Positions 8,483-16,189 of a stretch of DNA of 64,000 nt are shown in pieces. A model generated the notes under the pieces. That model did no database searches, was not told where the DNA came from, and saw nothing but the letters and a program-made list of their open reading frames with translations. The translations under genes were made by a program, and so were the position numbers. The stretch's first letter is position 1. The number at the start of each line of letters is the position of its first letter. The stretch is from Rhodovulum sulfidophilum (lineage in GTDB: Bacteria; Pseudomonadota; Alphaproteobacteria; Rhodobacterales; Rhodobacteraceae), in NCBI GenBank assembly GCA_003241785.1, contig QFPW01000001.1:434001-498000 (forward strand), in the 5' to 3' direction.

Positions 8483-8842
8483 ATGGCGGAACTGACCCTC
8501 ACTCACGACCATATCCGCGCGACGACCGTGAACGGCACCGATGTCTTCAACGCCGAGGGCAAGCATATCGGCCATATCGACGACATCGTGCTGTCGAAGC
8601 GATCGGGCAATGCGATCTACGCGATCCTGTCCTTCGGCGGCTTCCTCGGCCTCGGGGAGAGGTATCACCCGCTGCCCTGGCAGAGCCTCCACTATGACGA
8701 GGGGCTCGGTGGCTACGTGGTGAACGTCACGCGCGAGCAGCTGGAGGGCGCGCCGAGCTACCAGCGCGGCAGCGATCCCGACTGGAACGATCCGGATTTC
8801 GACAAGCGGATCGCGGGCTACTACGGCTTCCCCTACCTCTGA
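8483..8842 (+). CDS. PRC-barrel domain protein
   Basis: 119 residues, with GGGAGAG before the ATG. The core (GTDVFNAEGKHIGHIDDIVL then GNAIYAILSFGGFLG and YHPLPWQSLHYDEGLGGYVV) is a PRC-barrel, a small beta-barrel found in the photosynthetic reaction centre H subunit, RimM and many stand-alone stress-linked proteins of alphaproteobacteria. The C-terminus (YQRGSDPDWNDPDFDKRIAG) is typical of this stand-alone group. Cytoplasmic by sequence. It is transcribed alone and ends at a hairpin shared with the convergent LacI gene. Confidence 0.9.
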   Translation: MAELTLTHDHIRATTVNGTDVFNAEGKHIGHIDDIVLSKRSGNAIYAILSFGGFLGLGERYHPLPWQSLHYDEGLGGYVVNVTREQLEGAPSYQRGSDPDWNDPDFDKRIAGYYGFPYL

Positions 8843-8848
8843 GCGCCC

Positions 8849-8875
8849 GGGACGGACCCCGCGAGGGTCCGTCCC
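8849..8875. terminator. bidirectional hairpin between convergent genes
   Basis: Perfect 11-bp stem GGGACGGACCC / GGGTCCGTCCC with a 5-nt loop, 6 bp after the PRC-barrel stop and 9 bp before the LacI stop. There is no T-run, so efficiency is uncertain. Confidence 0.65.
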
Positions 8876-8884
8876 GTCGGCGAT

Positions 8885-9931
8885 TCAGGCGATATGCGCG
8901 AGGCGGCGGGGATCGATCCCGCCGTCATGGCTCGACCGGCGGCGCAGCGTCAGCGGGATGAGCGCGGGGGCACAAGGCTTCGGCGCCTCGTCGAACTCGG
9001 GCAACAGCGAGGTGATACGCTCGGCGAGCGCGTCTCCGGTCGCATCCAGATCCGCCTCGAAATGCGTCAGCACATGGCCGAGCGAGGCGTTGTCGATCAC
9101 CGGCGAAGCGCTGACGAGCCCGATATCGACGCCCGGACGGATGCCGAGCGCGCCGAGATCGGCGTAAAGCGCGGCCGCGATGCTCTCGTGGCCGGCGAGC
9201 ACCGCCGTCGGCCGGCGGGACGAGGCGAAGAGCGCCCAGCCCTCGTCGGTCAGGCGCCCTTCCGGATCGGCCCGGATCACCCGCACGGATTCGGGGCCGA
9301 GGCCGTAGCGCATCGCCTCGGTCCGGAACGCGGCCGCGAGCATGACCTCGTAGCTCATTTCCGTGGCGCTCAGGACCAGCGCGAGATCGCGATGGCCGGC
9401 GCGCAGGAACATGCGCGCCGCCTCGGAGGCGGCGGCCTCGTGGTCGAAATCCACCCAGTTCCCGAGATCGTAGCGCCCGCCCCGGCCGAGCGAGACATGC
9501 TCGACCCCCGCCGCGCGCAGGTAGTCGAGGCGCGGGTCATCCTCGCGCGTCTGGTTGATGATCACCGCGTCGGCCAGCCGGCGCGACACGATGCGGCGCA
9601 GGTTCTCGAGCGGATCCTCCTCGGGCCCGCGAAACAGCACGATGAGATCGAGCTCGCTGCGGAGCAGGCGGCGCCGGCATCCCTCGAGCACCCTGAAGAA
9701 GCCGCTGTCGGCCTGGCCGCCGATCCCGCTCGCGGGCAGGATGGCCGCGACGATGCCGGTGCGGCCCTTGCGCAGGCTGCGCCCGGACTGGTCCGGGACA
9801 TAGCCGCAGCGCGCGGCGGCTTCCTTGACCCGCGCGCGGGTCATCTCGTTGACGTCTGGTCGGTCGTTCAAGGCGCGGGAGACCGTCCCGATGGACAGGT
9901 TCAGCTCTCGCGCGAGCGTGCGAATACCCAT
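8885..9931 (-). CDS. LacI-family transcriptional regulator
   Basis: 348 residues from the ATG at 9931, which has GGGGAAG about 7 bases upstream and begins MGIRTLARELNLSIGTVSRA, the LacI helix-turn-helix with hinge. An in-frame ATG at 9970 would add 13 residues with a poorer ribosome site. The remainder is a periplasmic-binding-protein-like effector domain (GIVAAILPASG, VISRRLADAVIINQTRED, GHRDLALVLS). It should repress or activate sugar-related genes. No transporter or catabolic operon lies adjacent, so its target is unclear. Confidence 0.92.
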   Translation of the reverse strand: MGIRTLARELNLSIGTVSRALNDRPDVNEMTRARVKEAAARCGYVPDQSGRSLRKGRTGIVAAILPASGIGGQADSGFFRVLEGCRRRLLRSELDLIVLFRGPEEDPLENLRRIVSRRLADAVIINQTREDDPRLDYLRAAGVEHVSLGRGGRYDLGNWVDFDHEAAASEAARMFLRAGHRDLALVLSATEMSYEVMLAAAFRTEAMRYGLGPESVRVIRADPEGRLTDEGWALFASSRRPTAVLAGHESIAAALYADLGALGIRPGVDIGLVSASPVIDNASLGHVLTHFEADLDATGDALAERITSLLPEFDEAPKPCAPALIPLTLRRRSSHDGGIDPRRLAHIA

Positions 9932-10274
9932 GCGTTTCTTCCCCGAGGTCGGCCGGATCGTGTCCGGCATCGTTTTTGTATGTCCTAAGGTATGGATGAT
10001 CCGGGGGTCGGACGCAATCACTTGTCCCGGGATCGCGGGATTTACGCCCAACCAGTTCCTGTCACGCCGAAGTAACGCGCGACGTGGTTTCCTTGATTCA
10101 AGAACCAAGGAGACGACCGCATGATCAGGAATCAGGGTTACGGGGCAAGGTCCGAACGACCGCCCGGCCCGCGCGTCGCGCCCGGCTAGGGCCGGCCTCC
10201 CCGCTTCGAATTCCCCTCGCTCGATCACCGGGCGACCCGCGCGCCGTCCGGCGCGCGCGCGGACGCTTTATCTC
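9932..10274. other. 343-bp intergenic region between divergent genes
   Basis: This stretch separates the leftward LacI gene from the rightward 10275 gene and presumably carries both promoters. It is less GC-rich at 9965-10140. It contains the short palindrome CTTGATTCAAG (about 10092-10102) and a 22-codon reading frame with a strong ribosome site (10121-10189). I did not find a clear LacI-type operator. Confidence 0.6.
10121..10189 (+). CDS. possible small ORF or leader peptide, 22 residues
   Basis: ATG at 10121 preceded by CCAAGGAGACGACCGC, one of the best Shine-Dalgarno sequences in this area, and followed by 22 codons to TAG (MIRNQGYGARSERPPGPRVA, then PG). It lies 85 bp upstream of the 10275 gene. 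It is Arg/Pro/Gly-rich with no hydrophobic segment. It could be a translated leader or a small protein; composition gives no further support. Confidence 0.3.
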   Translation: MIRNQGYGARSERPPGPRVAPG

Positions 10275-10688
10275 ATGGAGAGTACTCCCTTGTTCGACAT
10301 CAACGCCAAACAGCCCGACCGCGCGACGATCGAGGTCGCCGACTACATCGAATTCGGCCGGATCGTCGCCGAATGGGCGCGCGATCCCGCGTCCCGGCCG
10401 ACCTCCCCGGCCGAGCTGCGCCGCCAGCTCACCGGCGTCGCGGTCGTGCCGCGGCGGATCGAGACCCTCGCCTTCGTCCAGAACGACGCCACGACGCTCT
10501 ATATCCGCCTGCCCGACGCGGACCAGATCGGCGAGACGATGGAGGCGCTGCGTGACGATTGCTCCGGCCGGCTGTGCAACATGCCCTATTTCTACCGCGA
10601 CTACTTCGATCCCGGCTTCGGCCCGGTGATGTCTTCCTTCGAAACCTTCCTCGCCCGCCTTGGCGACGGCGTCGCCTCGGAGAGCTGA
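10275..10688 (+). CDS. protein of unknown function
   Basis: 137 residues from the ATG at 10275, whose upstream ribosome site is weak. A TTG at 10290 (MFDINAKQPD) has GGAG nine bases upstream, within the first codons of the longer form, and may be the true start. The protein is soluble and mixed alpha/beta, with VADYIEFGRIVAEWARDP near the start and DDCSGRLCNMPYFYRDYFDP near the end. No recognised domain, signal peptide or membrane segment. It is well separated from both neighbours and likely monocistronic. Confidence 0.65.
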   Translation: MESTPLFDINAKQPDRATIEVADYIEFGRIVAEWARDPASRPTSPAELRRQLTGVAVVPRRIETLAFVQNDATTLYIRLPDADQIGETMEALRDDCSGRLCNMPYFYRDYFDPGFGPVMSSFETFLARLGDGVASES

Positions 10689-10769
10689 GCGGGCGGTGGG
10701 GGGCCCCGCCCCGGCCCGAGCCGGCGGTCACGAAGCGGCGATCGCCGGCCGCGCCGCCGCGCGGGGCGC

Positions 10770-10800
10770 TTGACCTTCCCGCGCCGGAAACTCCTAGCAG
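10770..10800 (+). promoter_or_regulatory. CueR/MerR-type promoter upstream of DUF305 gene
   Basis: TTGACC (10770-10775) and TAGCAG (10795-10800) are separated by 19 bp, the long spacer diagnostic of MerR-family promoters. The spacer contains the dyad TTCC-CGCGCC-GGAA. CueR-type copper sensors bind such ACCTTCC/GGAA dyads in this position. Two copies of the palindrome GGATATCC follow (10800-10807, 10814-10821) just before the gene. Copper response is inference. Confidence 0.6.
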
Positions 10801-10837
10801 GATATCCTGACACGGATATCCAGAGGGAGCCCCCGAC

Positions 10838-11215
10838 ATGAGAACCCTGCTCGCGACCGCAGCCCCGGTCCTTCTGCTCGCCGCGCTGGCCGGCCCCGGC
10901 CTCGCCCAGGAGATGGACCACTCCGGCCATGGGGGCATGTCGATGGAGACCGACTCGGGCGCCGATTCGACGGCGGCCTTCGAGGCGGCGGCGGCGAAGA
11001 TGCACCAGGACATGGCGATCGACTACACCGGCGACGCCGACGTCGATTTCGTCCGGGGCATGATCCCGCACCATCAGGCGGCGATCGACATGGCCAAGGT
11101 CGAGCTCGACTACGGCTCCGATCCCGAGATCCGCGCGCTGGCCGAGGCGATCATCACCGCGCAGGAGAAGGAGATCGCCGAGATGCGGGCCTGGCTCGCC
11201 GCGCACGGCGGCTGA
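10838..11215 (+). CDS. DUF305 family secreted protein, probably copper-related
   Basis: 125 residues with a Sec signal peptide (MRTLLATAAPVLLLAALAG, cleavage after GLAQ). The mature start is His/Met-rich (EMDHSGHGGMSMETD), a likely metal-binding tail. The DUF305 core follows: FVRGMIPHHQAAIDMAKVEL then DPEIRALAEAIITAQEKEIA and MRAWL, with the family's HH pair. DUF305 proteins are ferritin-like helical periplasmic proteins, often near copper-resistance genes. The CueR-like promoter upstream supports a role in copper handling. GAGGGAGC precedes the ATG. Confidence 0.88.
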   Translation: MRTLLATAAPVLLLAALAGPGLAQEMDHSGHGGMSMETDSGADSTAAFEAAAAKMHQDMAIDYTGDADVDFVRGMIPHHQAAIDMAKVELDYGSDPEIRALAEAIITAQEKEIAEMRAWLAAHGG

Positions 11216-11233
11216 GGGGAAGCCCGCGCACCC

Positions 11234-11264
11234 GCTGCCCCGGGCTCGACCCGGGGCCTCGACG
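11234..11264. repeat. intergenic palindromic repeat, family A
   Basis: GCTGCCCCGGGCTCGACCCG, continuing GGGCCTCGAC, sits between the stop of DUF305 and the convergent 11292 gene. Its core CCCGGG-CTCGA-CCCGGG recurs at 32018-32095 and 40214-40298 in other intergenic gaps. Confidence 0.7.
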
Positions 11265-11291
11265 CCATGCCTGCGCGGGACCGCCCCGGCG

Positions 11292-12566
11292 TCAGCCGTC
11301 CCCGCCCGCGCCGCCATAGAGCGGCATCGCGTCGAGGCGCGCGTTGATCTCCGCGATCATCGCCTGATAGGCCGGGCTTTCCACGCCGCCGAACCGCGCG
11401 CGGAACTCCGCCTCGGGCAGGCCGGTCGGCAGGCCCTCGAGCGGGGGCAGCACATCGGCCTCGCTGTCGATCCGTGCGATCAGCGCCGCGCGCCCCTCAG
11501 GCGGCGTGCCGAGCACCAGCTCGGCGAAGCGGGCCCCGGCGAGATCGGCCGCCATGTCGTCGAAGCTGAAGCCCGAGCCGCCTTCGTTGGTATCGAGCAG
11601 CTCCTTGAACTCGCCCATGCCGAAGGCGACCTCGCCGCTCCGCGCCGCGTAGATCCCAGCCGAGACCACGAAATGCCGCTTCAGGTCGTCGCGGCCGCCG
11701 AGCGTCGTGCGCTCGCAGTGGTTGTTGCCCTGCATCGCAGGCGAGAGATAGGCGCCGACCGCGGGGCCGAGCGCCGATTCGCCGCAATAGAGCGTCAGCG
11801 CCAACAGCGCCGCCTTCATGTCCCCGGGCCCCTCGGCCCGCGCGACGACGTGGCGCAGATAGGGCACGAACGAGCCCCGCCGCGGCAGCGCGCGCTGCCG
11901 CCCGCCGGCGCGGTCGAGGAACCACAGATGCGCGTAGACCCGCTCGACGTCGGTCTCGCCCGCGAAGCCGCGGACCCGCTCCTTCACCCGGGCGAACAGC
12001 ACCTCGCGGTCGAAGTCGCTCATCGCGTAGGAGACCGTGACCCGCTCCGGATCGATCTCCAGGCGGGTGATCGCGCCGAGCGCGATCTTCCCCAGCCCCG
12101 GACCGAGCGCGCGGTCGATCGCCGCCGCGATCCCCCATCGCACCAGCGCCGGCGGCAGGGGCAGGTAGCCGAGCGCCGCGTGCTCGATCCTGAGCCCCTC
12201 GTCGGAGGCGGCGACGGTGAGGCTCGGGTTCAGCCAGAGCGGCCCGGGCAGCAGCGGCGCCCCGACCGAGCCGCGCAGGGTCAGCGCATCGCCGTCGACC
12301 CCCGCCTCGGCGCGGAACCCGCGCTGGATCCGTTCGCCCGAGGTCAGGAGCGCGCGGATCTGCGCGAGCGGCAGGGTGATCTCGCCGGTCGCCGCCTCGG
12401 CGTCCATCACGTCGCGCAGCGTCGTGACGAGATCGCGCGTGGCCCCGGCGGTCGCGGCGTCCGGCGCGGCGCGGGGCGGCAGCGCGGGCCCGAGCTGCAC
12501 GGCGAGACCGAGGATCAGCACCACCGAAAGCACGCAGGCGAGGAGGCCGCCGCGGAGCGCCCTCAT
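11292..12566 (-). CDS. membrane-anchored protein of unknown function
   Basis: 424 residues from the ATG at 12566, with GGGGAGG upstream. Residues 1-30 form one hydrophobic anchor (LLACVLSVVLILGLAVQLGP); the rest is predicted periplasmic. The N-terminal half (ITLPLAQIRALL to LGYLPLPPALVRWG, about residues 60-150) resembles DUF2140-like beta-rich domains by eye. The C-terminal half has a conserved-looking block: LYCGESALGPAVGAYLSP, HCERTTLGGRDDLKRHFVVS, FGMGEFKELLDTN and GSGFSFDDMAADLAGARFAE. I recall similar HF-SA, KEL-D and GSGFSF-D patterns in uncharacterised proteobacterial proteins but cannot name a family. Convergent with DUF305. Confidence 0.75.
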   Translation of the reverse strand: MRALRGGLLACVLSVVLILGLAVQLGPALPPRAAPDAATAGATRDLVTTLRDVMDAEAATGEITLPLAQIRALLTSGERIQRGFRAEAGVDGDALTLRGSVGAPLLPGPLWLNPSLTVAASDEGLRIEHAALGYLPLPPALVRWGIAAAIDRALGPGLGKIALGAITRLEIDPERVTVSYAMSDFDREVLFARVKERVRGFAGETDVERVYAHLWFLDRAGGRQRALPRRGSFVPYLRHVVARAEGPGDMKAALLALTLYCGESALGPAVGAYLSPAMQGNNHCERTTLGGRDDLKRHFVVSAGIYAARSGEVAFGMGEFKELLDTNEGGSGFSFDDMAADLAGARFAELVLGTPPEGRAALIARIDSEADVLPPLEGLPTGLPEAEFRARFGGVESPAYQAMIAEINARLDAMPLYGGAGGDG

Positions 12567-12714
12567 TCCGCGGGCCTCCCCGCCAAGCCTTGTCCCGCCT
12601 CGCCGCGCGGTCTCATCGCCCGCCCCCCGCATGCTGTGCGTCGATCAACGCAGTCGCGAATCTCGTAGCGCATTCTCAATTCCGAGGCGATATGCCCGCG
12701 CGCCGCGCCGGGTC

Positions 12715-13170
12715 TCACGCCTTGCGCATGAAGGCGCAGCGATCGGGCTTGATGTCGATCAGCGGCGTGCCGTCGAGGCAGTCAAGGCCCCGGACGACGA
12801 GCGTGCCCGCCTCGATCCCGACCAGCCGGACCCGCGAGAGGGCGATCGGGTTCGGCCGCGCCGGAGAGCGCAGCGCGAAGGTGCCCCGCGGCCCGGCGAT
12901 ATGCGTCGGCGTCTGCGTGAGCAGATCGCGCCGCGCGCGGTCCATCCAGTAGAGGAGCTCGATCTCCTCGAACCGCTCGAGCCCGGCCAGCGCCGGGCGC
13001 CAGGGGGCGAAGACCTCCACGCGGCATTCCGGCCCGTCCAGCGCGCCCTGGCGCGGACAGTCGCCGCGCGCGGTCCAGGGCGTGCGCAGCCGGCCGATGA
13101 AGCCGACATGCGCGTCCTCGGGTGGCGCGCCATCGGCGACGATCTCGCCCGGCCGCGGCGCGTCGGTCAT
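12715..13170 (-). CDS. trmO: tRNA (N6-threonylcarbamoyladenosine37-N6)-methyltransferase TrmO/TsaA family
   Basis: 151 residues. Family motifs include FIGRLRTPWTARGDCPRQG, VEVFAPWRPALAGLERFEEI, the signature RSPARPNPIALSRVRLVGI and GTPLIDIKPD. TrmO uses S-adenosylmethionine to methylate t6A37 of certain tRNAs; its single beta-barrel domain is of the expected size. The start codon overlaps the stop of the upstream phosphatase gene by four bases (ATGA, 13167-13170), so the two are translationally coupled. Confidence 0.9.
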   Translation of the reverse strand: MTDAPRPGEIVADGAPPEDAHVGFIGRLRTPWTARGDCPRQGALDGPECRVEVFAPWRPALAGLERFEEIELLYWMDRARRDLLTQTPTHIAGPRGTFALRSPARPNPIALSRVRLVGIEAGTLVVRGLDCLDGTPLIDIKPDRCAFMRKA

Positions 13171-13955
13171 CCGAGCCCCATGAGCGCGGCGACATCGTCC
13201 CAGGCGCCCGGCGCCGCCGCGATCACCCGGTCGGGCTTCGAGAAATCCCCGTCGGCGCGGAACTTCGCCGTCCTGCCCCCCGCCTCGCGCACGATGAGCA
13301 GCCCCGCGAGGCAGTCCCAGGCGTTCATGTATTCCGAGACGATGCCCGCGAGCCGCCCGGCCGCGACATAGGCGAGCATCAGCGCGCCCGAGCCGTTGTT
13401 GAACAGGACCCCGCCCGCCGCCGTCAGCCCGCGCACGATCTCGGCGGTGCGCGCGGGCTCGCTGTACTGGCTCGCCCCGACGCCGGTCGTGGCGTTGCGC
13501 AGCGTGACGTCGTCCGGGATCACCAGCGGCGCCCCGTTCAGGAGCGCGCCGCCGCCCGCGACGGCGGCGAAATCCTCGCCATGGGTCGGGACCGCGATCA
13601 CGCCGATCACCGGGGCGCCGTCGCGCAGCACGCAGATCGCGGTGCACCAGCTCGGCATTCCGTGCAGATAGGGCGAGGTGCCGTCGATCGGGTCGATGAC
13701 CCAGGTGAAGCCCGAGGTGCCGGGCGTGAAGCCGTATTCCTCGCCGATGAAGCCGTCGCCCGGGAAGTCGCGCGCGACCTCGTCGCGGATCTGGCGCTCG
13801 ACCGAGCGGTCGGCCTCGGAGACGATGTCCTGCAGGCTCGCCTTCGACTCGACGACGAGATCGGCCCGGCTCTGCCAGTAGACGCGCGCCAGCGCGCCGG
13901 CGCGCGCGCCGATCTCGCGGGCTTGCGCGTAGCGCTCGGTCAGGGCCTCGTCCAT
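13167..13955 (-). CDS. inositol monophosphatase family protein
   Basis: 262 residues from the ATG at 13955, which has GGAGG six bases upstream; a GTG at 13973 is the alternative. The Mg-dependent phosphatase motifs are present: GEEYG, WVIDPIDGTSPYLHGMPSW (D-x-I-D-G-T with metal ligands) and the C-terminal AWDCLAGLLIVREAGG. It should hydrolyse inositol-1-phosphate or a related sugar phosphate such as histidinol phosphate; the substrate cannot be fixed from sequence. First gene of a two-gene unit with trmO. A second member of the superfamily (cysQ) is at 43144. Confidence 0.9.
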   Translation of the reverse strand: MDEALTERYAQAREIGARAGALARVYWQSRADLVVESKASLQDIVSEADRSVERQIRDEVARDFPGDGFIGEEYGFTPGTSGFTWVIDPIDGTSPYLHGMPSWCTAICVLRDGAPVIGVIAVPTHGEDFAAVAGGGALLNGAPLVIPDDVTLRNATTGVGASQYSEPARTAEIVRGLTAAGGVLFNNGSGALMLAYVAAGRLAGIVSEYMNAWDCLAGLLIVREAGGRTAKFRADGDFSKPDRVIAAAPGAWDDVAALMGLG

Positions 13956-14105
13956 TCTTGCCTCCGGGGTCACGGCGCGCAGCGGCGCGGGCGATCGTAA
14001 CGGGGCCGCGCCATCTCCGCGAGCCCTCCATGGCTCCCGGGAGCGGCGGCGGATCCGCCTTTCGCCCGGGACGCTTCACGATCCCGCCGGGCGCGTCAAT
14101 CCGGC

Positions 14106-14735
14106 TCAGCGCTGGCGGCGGAGATAGACGTAATAGGCGCCGCCGCCGCCGTGCCTGCGATGGGCGGGCGCGACCTGGAGCACCACCCGGGACCCGAGCG
14201 GCGGGCCGGAGAGCCAGTGCGGGACGTTGTGGCGCAGGATCCCGTGGCGTTGCGGGAAATAATCCTCGTCCGGCGGGCGCCCCTTGCCGGTGATCACCAG
14301 GACCAGCCGCAGCCCCGAGGCATGCGCGCCGAGGATGAAGGAGGTCAGGGCCGCGTGGGCCCGGTCGGCCGTCATCCCGTGCAGGTCGAGCCGGGCCTCC
14401 GGGTCCATCCGGCCGCGGCGCAGGCTGTCGAAGCGGCGGCGATCCATGTGCGGATGCGCCTGCGCCAGCGCCACGTGGGGATCGGGGGCGAGGTCGAGCG
14501 AGACGCGGGGCTCGGCCTGGGCCAGGCGCCGGGCGAGCCGCGCGCCGAGCCGCGCCGCGGGGGCCGGGGTGGCGCTCGCGATCGGGGGCTCGGCGGCCGG
14601 CCCGTCCGGTTCGGCCGGCACGGCCGCGCCGAGCGCCGCGGCGCTCGTCGAGGCATGAAGCGGGTGGGCGCTGTCCGCGACCTGTTGCCACAGGGCGCGT
14701 TCGCTTTCGCTCAGCTGGCGGCGTTTGCGCCCCAC
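14106..14735 (-). CDS. Smr domain protein
   Basis: 209 residues with a GTG start 14 bp after the Tim44-like stop, consistent with coupling. The N-terminus (MGRKRRQLSESERALWQQVA) is typical of small alphaproteobacterial Smr proteins, followed by an Ala/Pro-rich linker. The Smr domain occupies about residues 110-205: RLDLHGMTADRAHAAL, LVLVITGKGRP and the C-terminal HGGGGAYYVYLRR. Smr domains are small MutS-related DNA or RNA nicking domains. The DLHG and GKG motifs are intact. Confidence 0.9.
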   Translation of the reverse strand: MGRKRRQLSESERALWQQVADSAHPLHASTSAAALGAAVPAEPDGPAAEPPIASATPAPAARLGARLARRLAQAEPRVSLDLAPDPHVALAQAHPHMDRRRFDSLRRGRMDPEARLDLHGMTADRAHAALTSFILGAHASGLRLVLVITGKGRPPDEDYFPQRHGILRHNVPHWLSGPPLGSRVVLQVAPAHRRHGGGGAYYVYLRRQR

Positions 14736-14748
14736 CGACGCCGCCGGG

Positions 14749-15411
14749 TCAGCCGCCGGTCGCGGTCAGGAGCCAGTTCGGATTGTCCGCGCTCATCACC
14801 CGGCTGAAGGTCCAGATGTCGCGCTGCCGGCGCAGCTCGCCCGGCGCGCCCTCGACGATCCGGCCCTCGGCGTCGCGCACCACCGAATTGAGCTCCCCGA
14901 GGAAGCGCATGGTGATCTCGCCCTCGCCCGTCGCCGGGTCGAACCGCGCGTCGGCGAGCTTCACCTCGCTCACGCCCTGGAAGCTCGCGTCGACCACGTA
15001 GCCCTTGGCCTCGCGCGCCTTGATCGCCGCCTCGAAGGTCTCGAACACGTCCGGCGCCAGGAACTGGCGCAGCGTGTCGAGATCGCCCTTCTCATAGGCC
15101 ATCACAAGCATTTCATAGGCTTGCCGGGCACCATGGGTGAATTGCGCCACGGTGAAGGCACGGTCGACGCGCTTCATCTCGGCGAGCGCCTTGCCTGCGT
15201 CGCTCTCGGGTTCGATGAAGTCGGAGATGTCGCGATCCGGCCCGCCACCCTCGATCACGTCGAAGGCCGGGCGGTCGCGCCGCGCCGGCTGCGGCAGGGG
15301 TTCGGTCGGCTTCTCGTAGCCCTCGCGCGTGCCGAGCACGCTGCGCAGGCGGAGCACGAGAAACAGCGCGATCGCCGCGAGGATAATGATCTGGATCATC
15401 TGAGAACCCAT
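14749..15411 (-). CDS. Tim44/TimA family putative membrane adaptor protein
   Basis: 220 residues from the ATG at 15411 (AAGGAAAGG lies about 12 bases upstream); ATGs at 15435 and 15399 are alternatives. One N-terminal transmembrane helix (MIQIIILAAIALFLVLRLRS) precedes a Pro-rich linker and a C-terminal Tim44-like domain (about 90-215: EMLVMAYEKGDLDTLRQFLA, YVVDASFQGVSEVKLADARF, RDIWTFSRVM). The bacterial homologues are thought to help assemble inner-membrane complexes. Divergent from fxsA, as in other alphaproteobacteria. Confidence 0.9.
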   Translation of the reverse strand: MGSQMIQIIILAAIALFLVLRLRSVLGTREGYEKPTEPLPQPARRDRPAFDVIEGGGPDRDISDFIEPESDAGKALAEMKRVDRAFTVAQFTHGARQAYEMLVMAYEKGDLDTLRQFLAPDVFETFEAAIKAREAKGYVVDASFQGVSEVKLADARFDPATGEGEITMRFLGELNSVVRDAEGRIVEGAPGELRRQRDIWTFSRVMSADNPNWLLTATGG

Positions 15412-15545
15412 CGGTGCGACGGACCTTTCCTTCATTTGACCGCCGCGGCCGATGGCGCTGGCGACCTTCCGACCTTATGTAAGGATTGCCGCCCCCCGAG
15501 TCCACCGGAGGGCCGGATCAACACGCGCCTCGCCGGACGGAGTCC

Positions 15546-16067
15546 ATGCCCCTTCTGCTTCTGATCGTCTGCCTGCCGCTCATCGAGATCGCGCTCTTCG
15601 TTCAGATCGGCGGCGCGATCGGCCTCTGGCCGACGCTTGCGCTCGTGATCGCCTCGAGCCTCGGCGGACTCGCCGTGATGCGCGGCCAGGGCGCCCAGTC
15701 GCTGATGCGGCTGCGCGAGAGCGTCGAGACCGGCGGCGACCCGACCGGCCCGCTCGCGCATGGCGCGCTCATCATGATCGCGGGCATCCTGCTCTTCGTC
15801 CCGGGCTTCTTCACCTCGGCCTGCGGCATCCTGCTCCTGATCCCGCCGATCCGGCGCTGGATCATCCGCAAGGGCGGCGCGGGACGGATGACGCTGCGGA
15901 CCACCGGCTTCGGCCGCGGGCCCGGCCGCCGGCCGGAGGGGCCGCGGCCCGGTCCCTCGGCGCCGCCGGGCACGATCGAGGCGGATTACGAGGTGGTGGA
16001 GGAACGCGACGCCGGCGAGGGCGGGACGCCGCCGCGCGGCCATTCTGGCTGGACCCGCCCGCACTGA
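15546..16067 (+). CDS. fxsA: FxsA family membrane protein
   Basis: 173 residues, GGAG 5 bases before the ATG. The start MPLLLLIVCLPLIEIALFVQ is the FxsA signature, followed by transmembrane segments ending in GILLFVPGFFTSACGILLLI and PPIRR. The tail is cytoplasmic and Gly/Pro/Arg-rich. FxsA is an inner-membrane protein named for excluding phage T7 F-plasmid inhibition in E. coli; its cellular role is unclear. It is divergent from the Tim44-like gene and upstream of secB. Confidence 0.92.
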   Translation: MPLLLLIVCLPLIEIALFVQIGGAIGLWPTLALVIASSLGGLAVMRGQGAQSLMRLRESVETGGDPTGPLAHGALIMIAGILLFVPGFFTSACGILLLIPPIRRWIIRKGGAGRMTLRTTGFGRGPGRRPEGPRPGPSAPPGTIEADYEVVEERDAGEGGTPPRGHSGWTRPH

Positions 16068-16157
16068 CCGCCCCGGCCCCGGCCCTGGCATCGATCGGCG
16101 CCTTCCCCTCCTCCCGCGCGTTGTGACGGCGCGGCGGGCGTGATAGACCGCCGCGCA

Positions 16158-16189
16158 AAGGATTATCCCGCGGGAGAGAAAGGATTATC
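16158..16189 (+). repeat. 11-bp direct repeat in secB leader
   Basis: AAAGGATTATC occurs at 16158-16168 and again at 16179-16189, abutting the secB ATG. Each copy contains an AAAGGA that could act as a ribosome site. Confidence 0.85.
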
